The position numbers and the translations under genes are program-made. From CAMCXT01 sp040403315 (lineage in GTDB: Bacteria > Bacteroidota > Bacteroidia > M30B66), in assembly GCA_040403315.1 (NCBI GenBank), contig JBBAKX010000003.1, positions 186,001-250,000 of the forward strand: 64,000 nucleotides of DNA, read 5' to 3'. Below, one piece after another: positions 34,418 through 43,077 of the stretch (position 1 is the first letter of the stretch; each line of letters opens with the position of its first letter). A model generated the notes under the pieces. The model searched no databases. It was not told the DNA's origin and worked only from the letters and a program-made list of their open reading frames with translations.

Positions 34418-37400
34418 ATGTCTGTATTACAGGAACAACTCAGTAAAAGAATTTTGGTGCTCGATGGAGCGATGGGGACAATGATCCAGCGTTATACGCT
34501 CGAGGAGGAGGATTTTCGAAAAGGCCATTTTGAAAACCATGAGCATCCTCTAAAAGGTAATAACGATCTACTTGCTCTTACTCGACCAGAAATCATTCTT
34601 GGAATTCACGAAGAATATTTCGAAGCAGGTGCTGATATCGCAGAAACCAATACATTCAGCGCAACTAGCATTGCACAAGCAGATTACCATCTTGAACATA
34701 TTGTATATGATCTGAATGTAGCTGCAGCGAAACTTGCGCGAATGGCTGCCGACAAATACACAGCACTCACCCCGGATAAGCCCCGTTTTGTTGCTGGATC
34801 TATCGGGCCAACAAACCGAACTGCAAGTATTTCGCCTGATGTAAATGATCCCGGTTATCGAGCAATTACTTTCGACCAATTGGTTGAATCTTACACGGAA
34901 CAATTGCGTGGATTGATCGATGGAGGAGTTGACATCCTACTTGTTGAAACGATTTTCGATACATTGAATGCCAAGGCTGCACTTTTTGCAATAGATCAAT
35001 TCTGTGAAAAGATTGGCAAGAAAATGCCAGTGATGGTTTCTGGAACTATTACCGATCAAAGCGGACGAACACTTACAGGGCAAACGGCAGAAGCCTTTTT
35101 GTATTCCATTTCTCACATCGACCTGCTTTCAGTAGGCTTTAACTGCGCGCTTGGTGCTCGACAACTTCGTCCGTATGTTGAAACCTTAGCGAAGAATTCA
35201 AAGTTCAGAATTTCGGCTCACCCGAACGCTGGTTTGCCAAATGCTTTTGGACATTATGATGAAACACCTGAACAAATGGGTGCTCAGATTCGTGAGTATC
35301 TCGACAATAACATTATAAATATAATTGGAGGATGTTGTGGAACTACACCTCCACACATTCGCGAAATTGCTAGAATTGCTGCGGAATATAAACCCCACCA
35401 AATTCCAGACTTGGAACCGATGCCATTTTATTCGGGATTGGAGCCGGTTACCCTTCGACCAGAAACGAATTTCGTGAACATTGGAGAACGCACCAATGTA
35501 ACTGGATCTAGAAAATTTTCCCGACTTATTACCGAAGGAAATTATGAAGAAGCATTAACGGTTGCACTTCATCAAGTAGAAGGCGGTGCACAAGTGCTCG
35601 ATGTGAATATGGATGAAGGTATGCTTGATTCAGAAGCTGCCATGGTTCGTTTCCTTAATATGATGGCTGCAGAGCCAGATATTGCAAAGCTTCCAGTGAT
35701 GATCGACTCTTCCAAATGGAGTGTGATTGAAGCTGGCCTTAAATGCGTGCAAGGAAAATCAATTGTGAATTCCATTTCACTCAAAGAAGGGGAGGAAAAA
35801 TTCATCGAACAAGCCACACTCGTAAAGCGCTATGGTGCAGCAGTTGTTGTAATGGCATTTGATGAGCAAGGTCAAGCTGATTCTTTTCAACGCAGAATTG
35901 AAATTTGCAAGCGAGCTTACGAGGTTCTAACAGTTAAAGTAGGCTTCCCAGCAACAGATATTATTTTCGATCCAAACATTCTAACAGTCGCAACCGGAAT
36001 CGAAGAGCATAACAATTACGCTGTAGATTTTATTGATGCCACACGTTGGATTAAAAACAACCTTGTTGGGTGTCGGGTTAGTGGAGGAGTTTCCAATATT
36101 TCTTTCTCTTTCAGAGGAAACGACCATGTTCGAGAAGCTATGCACAGTGCATTCTTATATCATGCCATTAATGCTGGATTAGATATGGGAATTGTAAATG
36201 CCGGACAGCTTGAAGTGTATGAGGAAATTCCAAAAGATCTGCTAGAAAGAGTTGAGGATGTTTTGTTGAATCGTCGAATAGATTCAACCGAAAGATTAGT
36301 AGAATTTGCAGAGACAATTAAATCCAAAGGAAAAGTTCAAGAAAAGGATGAAGAATGGCGTAAAATGCCTGTAAAAGCTCGCCTTTCTCATGCTTTGATT
36401 AAAGGAATTGTTGAGTACATCGACGAAGATACCGAAGAATGTAGATTACTGTTCGATCGACCTTTACAAGTGATTGAAGGACCTCTAATGGATGGAATGA
36501 ACATCGTTGGAGATTTGTTTGGTAGTGGAAAAATGTTCTTGCCTCAGGTAGTAAAATCTGCAAGAGTGATGAAAAAGGCAGTTGCTCATTTGTTGCCATA
36601 TATCGAAGCTGAAAAGCAAGCTGGTGGATCAAGTAGCAATGGGAAAATCCTTATGGCTACAGTAAAAGGTGATGTACACGATATTGGGAAGAACATCGTT
36701 GGTGTTGTACTTGGTTGCAATAATTACGAAGTGGTCGATATTGGTGTTATGGTGCCTTATCAAAAGATTTTGGAAAAGGCAATAGAAATTGGTGCAGACA
36801 TTATCGGATTAAGTGGACTGATTACTCCATCGCTTGATGAGATGGTCACTGTTGCAAAGGAAATGGAAAAGCAAGGCTTTAAGATTCCATTGCTTATTGG
36901 AGGCGCAACTACTTCAAAAACCCATACTGCTGTTAAAATCGCACAGAATTATTCTGGTCCTGTTGTTCACGTTCTTGATGCATCTCGTTCGGTTCCTGTA
37001 GCTGGATCGTTGCTCAACCCTGAGTTGAATGGACCATTTATGGCAGAGCTTAACGCTGAGTATCAAAAAATCAGGGAGCAGCATGCTGGCAGAACAGCAA
37101 CAAAGGAATATTTGACCATCGAAAATGCCAGGAAGAACAAATCGAAATTGGTTTTCAAGCAAGAGCATTCACCAAAGCCAAGTTTTATAGGAACCAAGGC
37201 GCTTGAAAATTATGATTTGTCAGAATTAGCGAAGTACATCGACTGGACGCCCTTTTTCGCAACATGGGAATTGTATGGAAAATATCCAGCGATACTAGAA
37301 GATGAAGTGGTTGGTGTAGAAGCCAAGAAAGTGCTAATTGATGCCCAAAAAATGCTCACTCAAATTATTGAGGAAAAATGGCTTACTGCAAATGCCGTAG

Positions 37401-38104
37401 TTGGTATTTGGCCTGCAGCATCAATTGAAGATGATATAGAAATTTATACCGATGAAACCAGAAGTTCGGTATTGAAAAGGGTTCATCATTTGCGTCAGCA
37501 AAACAAGAAAACCTCAGGTCAATTTAATTATTGTTTAAGCGATTTTGTCGCTCCAAAAGGCGCTGAAGTGCTTGATTATATTGGTGGTTTTGCAGTAACG
37601 GCTGGCATTGGTATCGAAGAACATGTTGCTCGTTTTGAAGCAAATCATGACGATTATAGTGCAATTATGCTTAAAGCTTTGGCAGATCGTCTAGCTGAAG
37701 CCTTTGCTGAACGCTTGCACCAACGTTTCCGAATGGAATTTTGGCCTTACGCTGCCGATGAAACTTTGTCGAATGAAGACCTGATAACTGAAAAATATCG
37801 TGGTATTCGTCCGGCTCCAGGTTATCCTGCATGCCCCGATCATACAGAAAAAGGATTGCTATTTGAAATTCTTCAAGCAACTGAACTCACTCGTATTACC
37901 TTGACTGAGAGTTATGCAATGTATCCCACGGCAGCTGTGAGTGGCTGGTATTTTGGTCATCCCGAAAGTAAATATTTCGGATTGGGTAAAATAGAACGCG
38001 ATCAGGTTGAAGATTATGCGCGTAGAAAAGGGTATGTATTCGAAGAGATGGAACGCTGGTTAGGTCCAGTACTTGCCTATGAACCGAGTGCAGTAAGTGT
38101 TTAA
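34418..38104 (+). CDS. metH: Cobalamin-dependent methionine synthase
   Basis: This is a full-length 1228-residue MetH. The homocysteine domain (1-325) has the zinc Cys residues in VGFNCALGA and GGCCGTTPP (C306, C307). The folate-binding domain (about 350-640) has FVNIGERTNVTGSRKF. The cobalamin domain has KGDVHDIGKNIVGVVLG, with D752, H754 and G757, the cobalt-ligating motif. The C-terminal activation domain (about 900-1228) has RPAPGYPACPDHTEK for SAM. It moves methyl from methyltetrahydrofolate to homocysteine. The SAM riboswitch upstream gives feedback control by the pathway's product. Confidence 0.97.
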   Translation: MSVLQEQLSKRILVLDGAMGTMIQRYTLEEEDFRKGHFENHEHPLKGNNDLLALTRPEIILGIHEEYFEAGADIAETNTFSATSIAQADYHLEHIVYDLNVAAAKLARMAADKYTALTPDKPRFVAGSIGPTNRTASISPDVNDPGYRAITFDQLVESYTEQLRGLIDGGVDILLVETIFDTLNAKAALFAIDQFCEKIGKKMPVMVSGTITDQSGRTLTGQTAEAFLYSISHIDLLSVGFNCALGARQLRPYVETLAKNSKFRISAHPNAGLPNAFGHYDETPEQMGAQIREYLDNNIINIIGGCCGTTPPHIREIARIAAEYKPHQIPDLEPMPFYSGLEPVTLRPETNFVNIGERTNVTGSRKFSRLITEGNYEEALTVALHQVEGGAQVLDVNMDEGMLDSEAAMVRFLNMMAAEPDIAKLPVMIDSSKWSVIEAGLKCVQGKSIVNSISLKEGEEKFIEQATLVKRYGAAVVVMAFDEQGQADSFQRRIEICKRAYEVLTVKVGFPATDIIFDPNILTVATGIEEHNNYAVDFIDATRWIKNNLVGCRVSGGVSNISFSFRGNDHVREAMHSAFLYHAINAGLDMGIVNAGQLEVYEEIPKDLLERVEDVLLNRRIDSTERLVEFAETIKSKGKVQEKDEEWRKMPVKARLSHALIKGIVEYIDEDTEECRLLFDRPLQVIEGPLMDGMNIVGDLFGSGKMFLPQVVKSARVMKKAVAHLLPYIEAEKQAGGSSSNGKILMATVKGDVHDIGKNIVGVVLGCNNYEVVDIGVMVPYQKILEKAIEIGADIIGLSGLITPSLDEMVTVAKEMEKQGFKIPLLIGGATTSKTHTAVKIAQNYSGPVVHVLDASRSVPVAGSLLNPELNGPFMAELNAEYQKIREQHAGRTATKEYLTIENARKNKSKLVFKQEHSPKPSFIGTKALENYDLSELAKYIDWTPFFATWELYGKYPAILEDEVVGVEAKKVLIDAQKMLTQIIEEKWLTANAVVGIWPAASIEDDIEIYTDETRSSVLKRVHHLRQQNKKTSGQFNYCLSDFVAPKGAEVLDYIGGFAVTAGIGIEEHVARFEANHDDYSAIMLKALADRLAEAFAERLHQRFRMEFWPYAADETLSNEDLITEKYRGIRPAPGYPACPDHTEKGLLFEILQATELTRITLTESYAMYPTAAVSGWYFGHPESKYFGLGKIERDQVEDYARRKGYVFEEMERWLGPVLAYEPSAVSV

Positions 38105-38206
38105 TTTAATCTGATAACCAACATCGAATATCATTTTAATTTGACGGGGTTATTATTTTGCGCACAATTGGATTCAATCTTTTAATTTCGGGATTTACAA
38201 TTCGAT

Positions 38207-39076
38207 ATGATTCGTTACGACCCCAAAGAGTGGTTTTCTATAATTTTCCAATTTCACAAGGCGGATACTTTTAGAAAATTGCTCCCTGTTATCATCGCTA
38301 TTGGAGCATATGCTGGTTTCGTAGCATGGCTTGAAATTTCTGTCTGGAAGTTGGCAGAAACCAGCCATGTGAAAAATTTATCTCTCATTCATTCTACTTT
38401 AGGATTGGTGATTTCTATGCTGCTCGTTTTTCGCACCAACACTGCTTATGAACGATGGTGGGAAGGTCGGAAGATTTGGGGAAGTCTCGTTAATTCAAGT
38501 CGCAACTTAGCTTTGAAAATCAGTGTAATTGCACCAAGCGAAAAGGCCTTTTATAAAACGATGATTCCCAATTATGCATTTGCATTTAAAAGTCATTTGC
38601 GCTCCGAAATTAACTTGGATGAAATTGAGGATTGTGAAGGATTTCAATCGATAATGGTGAATGTTGAAAAACATATTCCCAATCAAATTGCAGCACATAT
38701 TATTTCAAATGCAGCCAAACTAAATAATTCAGGAAAAATTAGTGGTGAACAATTGCTTTTTATCAATCAAGAATTAGTTAATTTCACTGATGCTGTAGGT
38801 GCTTGCGAGAGAATTCGCAAAACTCCAATTCCTTATTCTTATTCTGTATTTTTAAAGAAATTCATCTTTCTTTATGTAATTACATTGCCTTTTGGATATG
38901 TATTCTCCTTGGGTTATTATGTTATTCCTGTGGTTTCTATCATATTTTATGTATTGGCAAGTTTGGAGTTAATTGCCGAAGAAATTGAAGATCCATTTGG
39001 AAAAGATGCCAACGACCTTCCATTAGATTCTATTGCAGATGGCATCAAAAATAGTGTTCACGAAATTTTAGACTAA
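38207..39076 (+). CDS. Bestrophin-family channel protein
   Basis: The 289-residue protein has two early helices (about 23-45 and 59-75), NTAYERWWEGRKIWGSLVNSSRNL, the bestrophin signature, and a helix pair near 205-245 (LYVITLPFGYVFSLGYYVIP). It ends with ELIAEEIEDPFGKDANDLPLD, also typical. Bacterial bestrophins are ion channels in the inner membrane. Its physiological ion is not known here. Confidence 0.9.
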   Translation: MIRYDPKEWFSIIFQFHKADTFRKLLPVIIAIGAYAGFVAWLEISVWKLAETSHVKNLSLIHSTLGLVISMLLVFRTNTAYERWWEGRKIWGSLVNSSRNLALKISVIAPSEKAFYKTMIPNYAFAFKSHLRSEINLDEIEDCEGFQSIMVNVEKHIPNQIAAHIISNAAKLNNSGKISGEQLLFINQELVNFTDAVGACERIRKTPIPYSYSVFLKKFIFLYVITLPFGYVFSLGYYVIPVVSIIFYVLASLELIAEEIEDPFGKDANDLPLDSIADGIKNSVHEILD

Positions 39077-39093
39077 TTAAAAATCATTATTGC

Positions 39094-39447
39094 ATGACGA
39101 CTTTAGAAATAGCAAATCGACTGGTTGAACTTTGTAGAGCTGGGCAAAATTTGCAAGCATATGAAGAATTGTTTTCCGATGATGCATGTGCCATTGAGCC
39201 TGCTCACACTGGAATTCCAGATGCCATCGGAAAGCAAGCTATGATTGATAAACAAGAAATGATGGCCATGATGATCATGGAATTGCACGGAACGGGCGTT
39301 TCTGATCCAATTGTATCCGGAAATCATTTTTCATGTGCCATGTGGATGGATGCTGAAATCCTTGGAGGAGAGCGTTCTAAACTCGAAGAAATTGCTGTTT
39401 ATCAAATAGAAAATGGGAAAATCATAAAGGAAATGTTCTTTTTCTAG
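39094..39447 (+). CDS. SnoaL/NTF2-like small protein
   Basis: The 117-residue protein fits the NTF2-like alpha+beta cone fold: an N-terminal helix (ANRLVELCRAGQNLQAYEELFSDDA is spread over 6-30), then strands GNHFSCAMWMDAEILGGE and EIAVYQIENGKIIKEMFFF. These domains occur in enzymes and in proteins with no known reaction. It is 17 bases after the bestrophin stop on the same strand. Confidence 0.7.
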   Translation: MTTLEIANRLVELCRAGQNLQAYEELFSDDACAIEPAHTGIPDAIGKQAMIDKQEMMAMMIMELHGTGVSDPIVSGNHFSCAMWMDAEILGGERSKLEEIAVYQIENGKIIKEMFFF

Positions 39448-39527
39448 TCTGTACAATTTAGAACAACTCTTCTAAGCTCCTTTATTTTGGAGTTTCTTTA
39501 ATTCTTTCAATTCAAAAATTTAATCTG

Positions 39528-42500
39528 GTGAAACATTTTTTAGCCCTTGTTTTGTTTCTGACATCTTTGTCATCATTTGCCCAATATACCTACAACGAAC
39601 CACGCATCAATCCAAATGATCCAACGCTTCCTGAATGGGTTAAAGAAATGTACTCTGATCAACCTGATGTGTTTAAAGTTGATCGTTTAAGGAATCAATA
39701 TTTCGAACAAAATAACCAAAAGCATGATGTTTATACGCGCTGGTACAAGCGCTGGAGACGTTATATCGCGCCATTTATTACCGAGGATGGAAGCATCAAA
39801 ATGCCATCATCAAAGGAACGATTACAGGAAGCCAATTCAATCAATAGAGGAAATTCTAGAGATGTTGGCGCTTGGAGTTATCTAGGACCCAAAAATCATT
39901 TCAATGTTAAATACAACAATGCCGACAACAATGTGCTGATTTCTGACCACTCGAACGTTTACTGTTTCGAACGATGCACATCAAATCCACTTGTTTATTA
40001 TTGCGGAACCGAAAGTGGTGGAGTGTATAAATCGATAGATGGCTGCGAAACCTGGAGTTATGTTTCGAAAGGTTTATCTGTTGAAACCATTAATGCAATT
40101 TCAATTGATCCAACCAATCCAGATGTAGTTATATTTTCCTCAAATAATGAGATTTGGAGATCCAATGATGGAGGATCAACATGGACAGTTTCTGGCAATA
40201 CGGCTTTTCAATCCTTGAATATCGAGGTATACCAATTCAATTGGCATCCGACTAACAATCAAGTTGTTTTTGCAGCAACGAATTTAGGTTTATACAGAAG
40301 CACAGACAATGGATTAACATGGACGCAGATTTTCAACGGTACTAGCATGTCGGTTGAATTTATGCCCGGAAATCCACAAACGATGTATGCTTTACAATAC
40401 AATTCAACCACTCAGATTGCTGATTTTTATAAGTCCACCGATGGTGGGAATACATTCACTATTCGTCCGCAAGGTTGGTTTTCAGTTCCTGCAAATGACG
40501 CTGGTTTAATTGAATGCCGTGGTGGAAGAATTGCCGTTACACTCGATAATCCAGATCGGGTTTACGTATTGCTTGTTGGTTCGAGTGAAACAGCTGCCCA
40601 ACTTCAGCTTCGCGGAACTATTGGCGTCTATTCAAGCTCAAATACAGGTGAATCTTGGAGTTTCCCTCATACACTTCAAGGCATGCCTTACAACCAAGAA
40701 ACACATCCAAACTTAATGGACTTTGACGGCCAATCGTCTGATTACAATCAAATCTATTACAATACCGCATTTGCTTGTTCTCAATTGGATGAAACACGTT
40801 TGCTTATCGGTGGATTGAACCTTTGGAGAAGTGAAGATGGTGGGGCAACTTACACACCGGTTGGTGGATATCTTGGAGATCTTCCTTTGATGCACGTTGA
40901 CTTACAAGAATTTAAGGTGTTCAAGACGTCCGATTCTTCTGAGCAATTTTGGTTCAGTAGTGATGGTGGTTTGAACCTTTCAACCGATTGGGCAACTACA
41001 CATGTAGCTAAAACATCGGGACTTGGTGCGGTTAATTTTTGGGGAATGGATCAGGGCTGGAACGACGATATCATTGTTGGAGGTCGATATCACAATGGAA
41101 ATGCGGCAAGCAACAATCTATACGGTGAAGGGAATTTTCTTTCACTTGGAGGAGGAGAATCTGCTACAGGTTACGTGAATTATAGTCCAGAACAGAAAAC
41201 GTTTTTTTCTGATATGGATGGTATTAAAATTCCGGATTCTATAGATGGAATTGCAACAAGGTTTTCAGTTGATCTTTTTCCCAACGAAAGCTATTATGAC
41301 AATGCTTCCTCACGAATCCTGTTTGATCCATTTTATTGGAATGTCGCTTATTTAGGTAAAGACAATGTACTCTACAAAAGCACCGATGGAGGCAATGCTT
41401 ATGCGCCTTTGTTCACTTTTGGCAACGATCCTTCTGATCAGGTTTTATGGATTGAACAGAGCCAAATTAATCCACTAGTTTTCTATGTTCAACAGTTGGT
41501 TAACAATGTGAGTAGATTGTACAAAAGTACCGATGGAGGCTTATCGTTCAGCCAGCTTACACTTCCTCAAAACAGAAGGGAATTGTATTTCACCATTAGT
41601 CACACAGATGCTAATAAAATTTGGATCGCTTACACGGCTGGAAGTAATGGAAACAAAGTTTACCGATCAGACGATGCAGGAAGTATTTGGAACAACATCA
41701 CCAATACAACGCTGAACAATCAATCCATTAAAGCAATTGCGCACCAAGCAGGAACCAACGATGGTGTGTATATCGCTTGCAGCCGTGGGCCGATGTTTTA
41801 CCGCGACGCAGTGCTTGCAGATTGGGAACAAGTAGGAACTGATATGCCTGCAGCTTCATATCCATTGAGGATTCTGCCGTTTTACAAGAAGAATAAATTG
41901 CGGTTAGGGATGTGGAATCTTGGTGTGTGGGAAAATGACTTGTTAAGCGCCTCATCAATTATTCCAGGATTTTCATCGAACTATCGAAATTTCACTTGCC
42001 CGGGCGATACAATCTGGTTTACTGATCATTCAGTGAGTCCACAAGAAGCAACTTTGGTTTGGAGTTTCCCCGGAGGTGTTCCAGCGACATCGACTGAAAG
42101 AAGTCCGAAAATCGTTTACAACAATCCTGGTAGTTATTCCGTAACCTTAACAGTTACTTTTAATGGCATCAGTGAAACAAGCACGAGAGCTGTTTTTATC
42201 GAATCACTTCCATCTAATCCAACTGCTTTGAATGAGAATTTTGAGCAAGGTATTTTACAAACTGGTTGGAGGTTGTTTGATGATGGGAACGATGGTAGTG
42301 TTTGGAATGTTAATTCATTGGCATCGGGAAATGGAGTAGGAGAGAAGAGCCTTTTCTTCGATAACTATTATATCGATGTGGAGGGCAAAAGAGATCAATT
42401 GATTACTGCTAATTTTATTGTGGATCAAAATCAACAAGTGAATGTGACTTTTGATGTTGCTTATTCAAGATACAATTCAACCTATTCGGATACATTGGCT

Positions 42501-42998
42501 GTTTATTTTTCCGAAGATTGCGGTTTTACCAAGGAGCTTATCTATGTGAAAGGTGGAGAGCTATTGGCTACAGCAGCAGATTTTGCATCTGATCGTTGGG
42601 TTCCTACTTCAGAAGAATGGAGAACTGAAACAGTATTTGCTTTGCCATTAAATTACACAGGCGACTTATCTATTATCATCGAAAATCGAGGAAGATACGG
42701 TCAACCGATTTATCTCGATAATTTAGGATTAGCGTATTCAATAAATAATGAAGATCTAGAGGTAACCAACCTGAATGTTTACCCAACTCCAGCCGTGCAA
42801 AATGTACAAGTTGAAATTCAATCTTCGAGTCAATTTTTACCATTCAAACTGCTCGATTTAACTGGTAGAATCGTTCAACAAGGAGTGTTTTCATCTGGAT
42901 CTAATCAACTGAACATTGAGCAATTAATTCCGGGTGTTTTTATTTTAGAAATAAATGACAATGGGAACTCTGTTTCAAGAAAAATATTGAAGCAGTAA
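39528..42998 (+). CDS. Very large secreted BNR-repeat/PKD protein with T9SS signal
   Basis: The 1156-residue protein uses a GTG start that gives a clean signal peptide (MKHFLALVLFLTSLSSFAQ). Repeated sortilin/BNR-type blades of the form YKSTDGGxxxxxL occur through residues 140-790 (YRSTDNGLTWTQI, YKSTDGGNTFTI, YKSTDGGLSFSQL), implying one or two beta-propellers. A PKD domain follows (FPGGVPATSTERSPKIVYNN). The last 75 residues are a T9SS type A sorting domain (NVYPTPAVQNVQVEI, LIPGVFILEI). It is probably a surface-bound or secreted glycan- or protein-binding protein; an enzymatic role is not shown. Confidence 0.88.
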   Translation: MKHFLALVLFLTSLSSFAQYTYNEPRINPNDPTLPEWVKEMYSDQPDVFKVDRLRNQYFEQNNQKHDVYTRWYKRWRRYIAPFITEDGSIKMPSSKERLQEANSINRGNSRDVGAWSYLGPKNHFNVKYNNADNNVLISDHSNVYCFERCTSNPLVYYCGTESGGVYKSIDGCETWSYVSKGLSVETINAISIDPTNPDVVIFSSNNEIWRSNDGGSTWTVSGNTAFQSLNIEVYQFNWHPTNNQVVFAATNLGLYRSTDNGLTWTQIFNGTSMSVEFMPGNPQTMYALQYNSTTQIADFYKSTDGGNTFTIRPQGWFSVPANDAGLIECRGGRIAVTLDNPDRVYVLLVGSSETAAQLQLRGTIGVYSSSNTGESWSFPHTLQGMPYNQETHPNLMDFDGQSSDYNQIYYNTAFACSQLDETRLLIGGLNLWRSEDGGATYTPVGGYLGDLPLMHVDLQEFKVFKTSDSSEQFWFSSDGGLNLSTDWATTHVAKTSGLGAVNFWGMDQGWNDDIIVGGRYHNGNAASNNLYGEGNFLSLGGGESATGYVNYSPEQKTFFSDMDGIKIPDSIDGIATRFSVDLFPNESYYDNASSRILFDPFYWNVAYLGKDNVLYKSTDGGNAYAPLFTFGNDPSDQVLWIEQSQINPLVFYVQQLVNNVSRLYKSTDGGLSFSQLTLPQNRRELYFTISHTDANKIWIAYTAGSNGNKVYRSDDAGSIWNNITNTTLNNQSIKAIAHQAGTNDGVYIACSRGPMFYRDAVLADWEQVGTDMPAASYPLRILPFYKKNKLRLGMWNLGVWENDLLSASSIIPGFSSNYRNFTCPGDTIWFTDHSVSPQEATLVWSFPGGVPATSTERSPKIVYNNPGSYSVTLTVTFNGISETSTRAVFIESLPSNPTALNENFEQGILQTGWRLFDDGNDGSVWNVNSLASGNGVGEKSLFFDNYYIDVEGKRDQLITANFIVDQNQQVNVTFDVAYSRYNSTYSDTLAVYFSEDCGFTKELIYVKGGELLATAADFASDRWVPTSEEWRTETVFALPLNYTGDLSIIIENRGRYGQPIYLDNLGLAYSINNEDLEVTNLNVYPTPAVQNVQVEIQSSSQFLPFKLLDLTGRIVQQGVFSSGSNQLNIEQLIPGVFILEINDNGNSVSRKILKQ

Positions 42999-43021
42999 GA
43001 AACGCGAAATTGTTATAGCAT

Positions 43022-43060
43022 AAAAAACGGCTACAGAACTTTATCTGATAGCCGTTTTTT
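43022..43060. terminator. Hairpin terminator between convergent genes
   Basis: AAAAACGGCT pairs with AGCCGTTTTT around a 17-base loop, with A and T tracts on both sides, 24 bases after the stop of the large secreted protein and 18 before the stop of the convergent gene. Confidence 0.8.
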
Positions 43061-43077
43061 ATTGGAAAAATCTTGAT

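Noticed and set aside
39528..42998. Mobile or frame-disrupted region in the giant secreted protein
   Set aside because: The frame is intact from signal peptide to sorting domain, and repeats are BNR blades.
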